Part shown: piece by piece, positions 6,243 to 10,698 of the stretch
How positions within the stretch are numbered: the first letter of the stretch is position 1
How the letters are laid out: the number at the start of each line of letters is the position of its first letter
Assembly: GCA_943325255.2 (NCBI GenBank)
Contig: CALPOS020000059.1
Coordinates: forward strand, 1 to 10,698
DNA from: Sphingobacterium thalpophilum
GTDB taxonomy: Bacteria; Bacteroidota; Bacteroidia; Flavobacteriales; Flavobacteriaceae
Reading direction: 5' to 3'
DNA length: 10,698 nt
Position numbers and translations under genes: made by a program
The notes under the pieces: generated by a model
Told to the model about the DNA's origin: nothing
Databases searched by the model: none
Seen by the model: the letters and a program-made list of their open reading frames with translations, nothing else

Positions 6243-8320
6243 TAAAAATAGTCTTGTATGGTCCAGAATCTACAGGCAAGACGACATTAGCAAGGCAGTT
6301 AGCAGCTCATTACAAAACTAATTGGGCTCCGGAGTATGCGCGTGAATATCTAGAACAAAAGTTGAAAAAAACAGGACAAATCTGTGAGCCTGAAGATTTG
6401 TTGCCTATTGCTGTTGGTCAAACGAAAGCAGAAAACGAGGCGCTTTTAACATCAGATCAATATTTATTTAGTGACACCTGCTTGTTAGCCACAAAAGTGT
6501 TTTCAGAAATCTACTATAGTTTTTGCGATCCCGCGTTAGAAGAAGCAGCTCGCAGCCATCAATACGACTTATTCTTTCTAACAGACATTGATGTTCCGTG
6601 GGAAAAAGATTTGTTGAGAGACAAACCAGATGGAAGAGAAGAAATATTTCAAACATTCCGGTCGGCGCTAATTGAAAATGACAAGCCGTATATTACACTT
6701 CGCGGTAACGCAGAGACTAGATTTCAAAAGGCAATTGAAATAATTGAAGATTTTGTTAGCGCTAAAGAAATCGGATTTAGGTCGCAGGACTTTGTTCATA
6801 TTTACAAGAAAAATATTCAATTGCAAACTATAAAAGAGCATTTGGCGCTTTTTTGTAATGGAATTGAGAAAACAAATATTGCACGACCAGCAGTAGTTAA
6901 TGACGGAATAGTAAAGTTGACCGACAATCAATTTGAAGAATATGCCTCCTACTTTGATAATAATAAAGGAAATCTAAAGCTCCTAAAATTTGTTCCTGCA
7001 TCGGGAGCAGCAAGTAGAATGTTTAAGTTCTTGAATGAGTTCTTGAATGAATTTGATATAGAAAATGACACAATTAACAGCTATATCAACAAAACAAATA
7101 AGGCAAATCTTTCCGTTTTTCTTGCAGGTTTAGATAAATTTCCTTTTTTCGATACAATAAGAACGATTCTTAAAGAGCTGTATTCCGATTATTCTTCTTG
7201 GAGTAGCGATAAGAAATATTACTATTTTATCAAGTTGCTTTTAGACCACGAATATTTTAATTTCAGTAGTAAGCCAAAGGCGATTTTACCTTTCCATAAA
7301 TATTCAACGCACACGGCAACGCCGATTGAAGAACATTTGAACGAAGCTGCCTTATATTGTTCATCAAACGGGGTTGCTAATTTACATTTTACGATTTCAG
7401 AAATTCATAAGTCTCAATTTGAAAAAATTATTGAGAATGAAGTAAAGAAAGTTGAAAGTAAGTTCACCACCAAAATCAATATTGAATTTTCATTTCAGAA
7501 CGCTTCTACTGATACACTTGCGGTGACGTTGGATAACATGCCGTATCGGAATAGTGAAGGGAATTTAGTTTTTCGACCAGCTGGCCATGGCGCCTTGATT
7601 GAAAATTTAAGTAATATCGATGCGGATATTATTTTTATAAAAAACATTGACAATGTTATTCAGAATCATGTTGAGATCATTTCACTGTATAAAAAAGCGC
7701 TAGCAGGATATTTATTAGAGAAGCAAAAATGGATATTTGAAATTCTTTATCAAATAGACAATAAGACAATTAAGGAAAATGAACTAGATGTTTTAGTTGA
7801 CGATCTAAAGAACGAACTGAATATCGTTGTTTTAGAAGATTTTGTGAAGTATACATTTGAAAATAAAATCGAACAAATCCACAAGCTGCTAGACCGCCCC
7901 ATTAGAGTTTGTGGAATGGTTAAAAATGAAGGAGAACCTGGTGGCAGCCCATTTTGGACTATTGATAGCAAAGGGCGTTTTTCTTTGCAAATTGTTGAAA
8001 GTTCTCAAATCGATGTAGAAAATACTTCACAAGCTAGAATATTTTCTAATGCGACACATTTCAACCCAGTCGATCTTGTTTGTTCCATAAAAAATTATCG
8101 TGGAAATAAATTTGACCTCAATAAGTTTGTTGATCATCAAAGCGGATTTATAGTGGCGAAGAATAAAAGCGGTATAGATATTAAAGCCTATGAATTACCG
8201 GGTTTATGGAATGGTGCGATGGCAGGTTGGATTACTATTTTTATAGAAGTGCCATTGATTACGTTTAATCCTGTAAAGACTGTAAACGATCTGCTAAAAC
8301 CTGCTCATCAGCCGCAATAA
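6206..8320 (+). CDS. Fusion protein: NadR-type ribosyl kinase domain plus DUF4301
   Basis: A 704-residue protein in one uninterrupted frame. Residues about 13-185 match the C-terminal kinase half of NadR: P-loop GPESTGKTT (19-27), PEYAREYLE (42-50), a FSDTCLLATKVF strand (88-99), DLFFLTDIDVPWEKDLLRD (121-139), and R172 near the end. The family phosphorylates nicotinamide riboside. Residues about 193-704 are a full-length DUF4301: FVPASGAASRMFKFL (262-276), PKAILPFHKY (357-366), TPIEEHLNEAA (372-382), FRPAGHGALIENL (456-468), IIFIKNIDNV (475-484), VCGMVKNEGEPGGSPFW (568-584) and FNPVDLVCSIKNYRG (619-633). No in-frame Met lies at the join (about 185-193), so this is a real fusion and not a missed start. 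NadR's own adenylyltransferase half is absent. DUF4301 has no function known to me; its glycine-rich and IDN motifs recall UDP-sugar pyrophosphorylases. It overlaps pnuC by 37 bases and arfB by one. Confidence 0.85.
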   Translation: MEENLKQQDSDVIKIVLYGPESTGKTTLARQLAAHYKTNWAPEYAREYLEQKLKKTGQICEPEDLLPIAVGQTKAENEALLTSDQYLFSDTCLLATKVFSEIYYSFCDPALEEAARSHQYDLFFLTDIDVPWEKDLLRDKPDGREEIFQTFRSALIENDKPYITLRGNAETRFQKAIEIIEDFVSAKEIGFRSQDFVHIYKKNIQLQTIKEHLALFCNGIEKTNIARPAVVNDGIVKLTDNQFEEYASYFDNNKGNLKLLKFVPASGAASRMFKFLNEFLNEFDIENDTINSYINKTNKANLSVFLAGLDKFPFFDTIRTILKELYSDYSSWSSDKKYYYFIKLLLDHEYFNFSSKPKAILPFHKYSTHTATPIEEHLNEAALYCSSNGVANLHFTISEIHKSQFEKIIENEVKKVESKFTTKINIEFSFQNASTDTLAVTLDNMPYRNSEGNLVFRPAGHGALIENLSNIDADIIFIKNIDNVIQNHVEIISLYKKALAGYLLEKQKWIFEILYQIDNKTIKENELDVLVDDLKNELNIVVLEDFVKYTFENKIEQIHKLLDRPIRVCGMVKNEGEPGGSPFWTIDSKGRFSLQIVESSQIDVENTSQARIFSNATHFNPVDLVCSIKNYRGNKFDLNKFVDHQSGFIVAKNKSGIDIKAYELPGLWNGAMAGWITIFIEVPLITFNPVKTVNDLLKPAHQPQ
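7028..7051 (+). repeat. 12-bp in-frame tandem duplication inside the DUF4301 domain
   Basis: TTCTTGAATGAG (7028-7039) is followed at once by TTCTTGAATGAA (7040-7051), 11 of 12 bases identical. It encodes Phe-Leu-Asn-Glu twice (residues 275-282), just after the PASGAASRM motif, probably in the helix following a phosphate-binding loop. Confidence 0.8.
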
Positions 8321-8721
8321 TGGATTTAGACAAAATAAAATCAGAATTGAGTTATAAAGCAGTCCGAAGTTCGGGAGCTGGTGGTCAAAATGTGAATAAA
8401 GTATCCTCAAAAGTCATCCTAACTTTTGATATCCTTCGATCAAATGGATTGTCAAATTGCGAAAAGGAATTGCTGAAATCTAAATTAAAACCTAGATTAA
8501 GTTCCGATTGTGTTTTGATGTTAAACGGAGAAGAAGATAGAAGTCAAATAAAGAATAAAGCCCTGGTCACTAAAAGATTTTTTGAGATCCTGAAAATCGC
8601 ATTGACAATACCTAAGCAGAGAAAAGCAACTAAAATTCCGCGGTCCGTCATCGAAAAAAGAATTAAATCAAAACGCAACAATTCAATGATTAAGCAAAAT
8701 AGAAAACGGCCAGAGTTTTAA
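8320..8721 (+). CDS. arfB: Alternative ribosome-rescue factor ArfB (YaeJ), peptidyl-tRNA hydrolase
   Basis: A 133-residue protein of the release-factor fold. SSGAGGQNVNKVSSKV (17-32) contains the catalytic GGQ (21-23) that enters the peptidyl transferase centre and hydrolyses peptidyl-tRNA. The C-terminal 35 residues (from about KQRKATKIPRS to KQNRKRPEF) are strongly basic, as in ArfB, whose tail occupies the empty mRNA channel of ribosomes stalled without a stop codon. The absence of a codon-recognition domain and the short length (E. coli ArfB is 140 residues) rule out RF1/RF2. Its ATG shares one base with the stop of the fusion gene (TAATG), so it is the last coupled gene of the run; it has no obvious functional tie to the vitamin genes. 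No strong terminator follows before the next promoter. Confidence 0.95.
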   Translation: MDLDKIKSELSYKAVRSSGAGGQNVNKVSSKVILTFDILRSNGLSNCEKELLKSKLKPRLSSDCVLMLNGEEDRSQIKNKALVTKRFFEILKIALTIPKQRKATKIPRSVIEKRIKSKRNNSMIKQNRKRPEF

Positions 8722-8744
8722 TTTTCTTATTCTTTAAATTAAGT

Positions 8745-8774
8745 TTGGAATTCTAATTTATTGAATTACTTTTG
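8745..8774 (+). promoter_or_regulatory. Bacteroidota-type promoter of the TPP riboswitch / TonB receptor unit
   Basis: TTG at 8745-8747, a 19-base spacer, then TACTTTTG at 8767-8774. This matches the TTG / TAnnTTTG consensus with spacing inside its usual range. Transcription would begin a few bases on, at the 5' edge of riboswitch helix P1, so the receptor gene has its own promoter just after arfB. Confidence 0.75.
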
Positions 8775-8776
8775 CC

Positions 8777-8858
8777 CTGTCTCAAAGGGGTGCTCCAAAT
8801 AACGAGCTGAGATTATACCCATCGAACCTGAACAGGTAATGCTGTTAAGGGAAGACAG
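8777..8858 (+). promoter_or_regulatory. TPP riboswitch aptamer (THI box)
   Basis: The conserved elements appear in order: closing helix P1 CTGTCT (8777-8782) with AGACAG (8853-8858), GGGGTGC (8787-8793), CTGAGA (8807-8812), ACCC (8817-8820), then GAACCTG-ACAGG-TAATGCTGTT-AAGGGA (8824-8852). This is a compact thiamine pyrophosphate aptamer without a long P3 insert. TPP riboswitches normally turn thiamine synthesis or uptake genes off when TPP is plentiful. Its position 138 bases ahead of a TonB-dependent receptor start points to control of outer-membrane thiamine (or precursor) uptake. Confidence 0.95.
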
Positions 8859-8884
8859 ATTGTAGAGGAAATGTCAATTTGTTA

Positions 8885-8903
8885 TTCTAGCGAAATGTTA
8901 GAA
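8885..8903 (+). other. Leader hairpin between aptamer and receptor gene
   Basis: TTCTAGC (8885-8891) pairs with GTTAGAA (8897-8903) through seven pairs including one G-T, with loop GAAAT. No T-run follows, so it does not look like an intrinsic terminator; it may simply shape the leader. A short palindrome TGTTAATTTAACA lies further on at 8947-8959. Confidence 0.45.
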
Positions 8904-8974
8904 AGTTACAATTTAAAATTTTACTGCAAAAAGTCAGAACAATCAATGTTAATTTAACAAAGAATAATTCCCCC

Positions 8975-9002
8975 TTTTATTCGTATTTTATCACGAATGA
9001 AA
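8975..9002 (+). promoter_or_regulatory. Hairpin enclosing the receptor start codon (possible expression platform)
   Basis: TTTTATTCGT (8975-8984) can pair with ACGAATGAAA (8993-9002), ten pairs including one T-G, around the loop ATTTTATC. The ATG at 8997-8999 lies inside the 3' arm. Folding would hide the start codon, a plausible way for the TPP aptamer to control translation, since no terminator hairpin with a T-run is seen in the leader. The structure is seen in the sequence; the regulatory role is inferred. Confidence 0.5.
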
Positions 9003-10698
9003 AAGTCTGTATCAAAATTCTTAGTGCAACAAAAAGTTACTGTTGCTTTTCTTCTTCTATCCACTGTCGCATTTTCTCAGAATCAGCTTAATGACTCAAC
9101 GAAAGTAAATACTTTGGCCGAAGTTCTGGTTTCGGCGATTCGAAGTACTTCAAAGACGCCAATAAGTTATACCAATTTGACGAAACAGGATATTGCGCCG
9201 AGGAATCTCGGACAGGACATCCCTATTTTGCTGAATTTTATGCCTTCGGTAGTGACCACCTCCGATGCGGGAAATGGTGTTGGCTACACCGGAATTCGAG
9301 TAAGAGGGAGCGATGCCACAAGAGTCAATGTTACTATCAATGGCGTTCCATATAATGATTCAGAAAGTCACGGAACTTTTTGGGTGAATATGCCTGATTT
9401 TGCATCTTCCGTTGAGAGCGTGCAACTCCAACGAGGAGTCGGAACATCAACCAACGGATCAGGAGCCTTCGGCGCTAGTTTGAATTTAGTAACCGATAAT
9501 TTTTCAAAAGAAAGTACTGCTGAAATTTCAAATTCCTATGGAAGTTTTAATACGCATAAACATACTTTGAAGTTTAGCACCGGATTATTAAACAATAATT
9601 TTGAAATGGCTGGACGGGTATCGAGTATCAACTCACAAGGTTATGTTGATCGTGCTGAATCTGATTTGAAGTCGTATTTCATTCAAGGAACTTATGTTGG
9701 TAAGACTACCTTAATCAAAGGTTTGCTTTTTGGCGGAAAAGAGAAAACGTATCAATCTTGGTATGGTGTCGATGCGCAAACACTTGTTGGCGATCGAACT
9801 TTTAATTATGCAGGTCTATATACAGACGAGTTAGGGAACACAAAGTTCTATGATAATCAAATAGATAACTATCAGCAACATCATTTTCAACTCCATTGGA
9901 ACGAAAAACTCAATTCGAATTGGTCGACTAACCTCGCACTGCATTACACCAAAGGGAATGGCTATTACGAAGAATATGTAGAAGACCAATCTTTTTCAGA
10001 TTATGGATTAACTGCGCCGGAAAACATAACCTTGACAGACTTGGTAAGGAGAAAATGGCTAGACAATGATTTTTTCGGGACAACTTTTTCAATCGATTAT
10101 AAGAAGGAAAAGTTAGAGGTGCTGTTTGGCGGGAGTTGGAACAAGTATTTTGGAGATCATTATGGACAAGTAATTTGGACAAAAATTGCAACTCCATCTG
10201 CGTTGCGAAACAAGTATTATGAAAACACGGCGACTAAAATGGATGGTACTGCATTTTTAAAAGTGAACTATCAGTTATTTCAAAAATGGAATTTATTCAC
10301 GGATATTCAATATCGAAGTGTAAATTATATCGCTGATGGAGTTCAACCAAATGTTGTAGACTATGTATTTACTTTCCTAAACCCAAAAGCAGGAGTGACT
10401 TTTTCACTGAACAATACAAATTCTTTCTACTTTTCGTACGCTAAAGCCAATCGCGAACCAAATAGAACAGATTACGAAAATGGCGTTCCAAATTCTGAAA
10501 GCCTAGATAACTTCGAATTAGGATGGAGGCACGAAAGACAAAAAATAAAATGGAATGCCAACATGTATTTGATGAGCTATAAAAATCAACTCGTATTGAC
10601 GGGTGAGTTGGATGCCGTTGGAAATCCGATTAGAACTAACGCTGGCAAGAGTTATCGATTGGGTTGTGAGATGGAACTTGCTTTTCGAATTACGAAGA
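8997..10698 (+). CDS. TonB-dependent outer-membrane receptor under TPP control, 3' truncated by window
   Basis: The frame is open from ATG 8997 to the last base: 567 residues, with the stop outside the window. Residues 1-27 form a signal peptide (KKSVSKF..., hydrophobic core VTVAFLLLSTV, likely cut AFS-Q). A short segment TLAEVLVSAIR (39-49) precedes a plug domain (about 50-167) with typical motifs: GIRVRGSDATRVNVTINGVPYND (99-121), FWVNMPDF (128-135), VESVQLQRGVGTSTNGSGAFGASLNL (139-164). The rest, rich in alternating aromatic strands, is the first part of the 22-strand barrel. There is no carboxypeptidase-regulatory or STN domain at the N-terminus, so it is a plain receptor and not SusC-like. 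The TPP riboswitch ahead suggests that it imports thiamine or a thiamine precursor across the outer membrane. A minus-strand frame at 9928-10197 is only its shadow. Confidence 0.93.
   Translation, partial: MKKSVSKFLVQQKVTVAFLLLSTVAFSQNQLNDSTKVNTLAEVLVSAIRSTSKTPISYTNLTKQDIAPRNLGQDIPILLNFMPSVVTTSDAGNGVGYTGIRVRGSDATRVNVTINGVPYNDSESHGTFWVNMPDFASSVESVQLQRGVGTSTNGSGAFGASLNLVTDNFSKESTAEISNSYGSFNTHKHTLKFSTGLLNNNFEMAGRVSSINSQGYVDRAESDLKSYFIQGTYVGKTTLIKGLLFGGKEKTYQSWYGVDAQTLVGDRTFNYAGLYTDELGNTKFYDNQIDNYQQHHFQLHWNEKLNSNWSTNLALHYTKGNGYYEEYVEDQSFSDYGLTAPENITLTDLVRRKWLDNDFFGTTFSIDYKKEKLEVLFGGSWNKYFGDHYGQVIWTKIATPSALRNKYYENTATKMDGTAFLKVNYQLFQKWNLFTDIQYRSVNYIADGVQPNVVDYVFTFLNPKAGVTFSLNNTNSFYFSYAKANREPNRTDYENGVPNSESLDNFELGWRHERQKIKWNANMYLMSYKNQLVLTGELDAVGNPIRTNAGKSYRLGCEMELAFRITK

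Noticed and set aside
6468..6931. Minus-strand frames opposite the kinase/DUF4301 fusion, including the domain join
   Set aside because: No motif is evident; the plus-strand frame is continuous and domain-rich.
8722..8766. A terminator after arfB
   Set aside because: Only a weak AT-only pairing (8736-8741 with 8754-8759) is present, with no GC-rich stem or T-run.
9928..10197. 89-residue minus-strand frame near the window end
   Set aside because: It lies opposite the TonB-receptor barrel, which reads through without a stop; it is a shadow.

Overview
The window looks like a chromosomal segment of a Flavobacterium-type Bacteroidota. The evidence is AT-rich intergenic DNA, a type IX secretion sorting domain, a TAnnTTTG-type promoter element, no evident Shine-Dalgarno sequences, a bacterial geranylgeranylglyceryl phosphate synthase, a DUF4301 protein, and a TPP riboswitch ahead of a TonB-dependent receptor. 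I see no phage, transposase, CRISPR, tRNA or rRNA signal. Every assignment is read from sequence motifs; no database search was run.

Layout. (1) 1-569: the 3' end of rplU (bL21), complete rpmA (bL27) and a bidirectional terminator. (2) 578-2584, minus: a secreted GH85 endo-beta-N-acetylglucosaminidase with a T9SS C-terminal domain, meeting rpmA tail to tail. (3) 2628-2691: a terminator and an AT-rich direct repeat. (4) 2694-4010, minus: ahcY, S-adenosylhomocysteine hydrolase. (5) 4011-4268: a divergent intergenic region holding a nested inverted-repeat element. (6) 4269-8721, plus: five tightly packed or overlapping genes: a 4'-phosphopantetheinyl transferase, a GGGP synthase, a PnuC-family vitamin transporter, a fusion of a NadR-type ribosyl kinase domain with DUF4301, and arfB. 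(7) 8745-9002: a promoter with both consensus boxes, a TPP riboswitch and a start-codon hairpin. (8) 8997 to the window end: a TonB-dependent receptor cut off at its 3' side.

How the parts fit. The most interesting stretch is 5616-10698. It holds an inner-membrane PnuC-like carrier, a P-loop kinase domain of the kind that traps imported ribosides by phosphorylation, an uncharacterised DUF4301 domain whose motifs resemble sugar-nucleotide pyrophosphorylases, and then a TPP-controlled outer-membrane receptor. This reads as a vitamin salvage locus, for nicotinamide riboside, thiamine or both. The unusual points are the one-polypeptide fusion of kinase and DUF4301, and a leader in which the receptor AUG can be buried in a hairpin next to a tract complementary to the aptamer. 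The GGGP synthase upstream adds archaeal-type ether-lipid chemistry to the same transcription unit.
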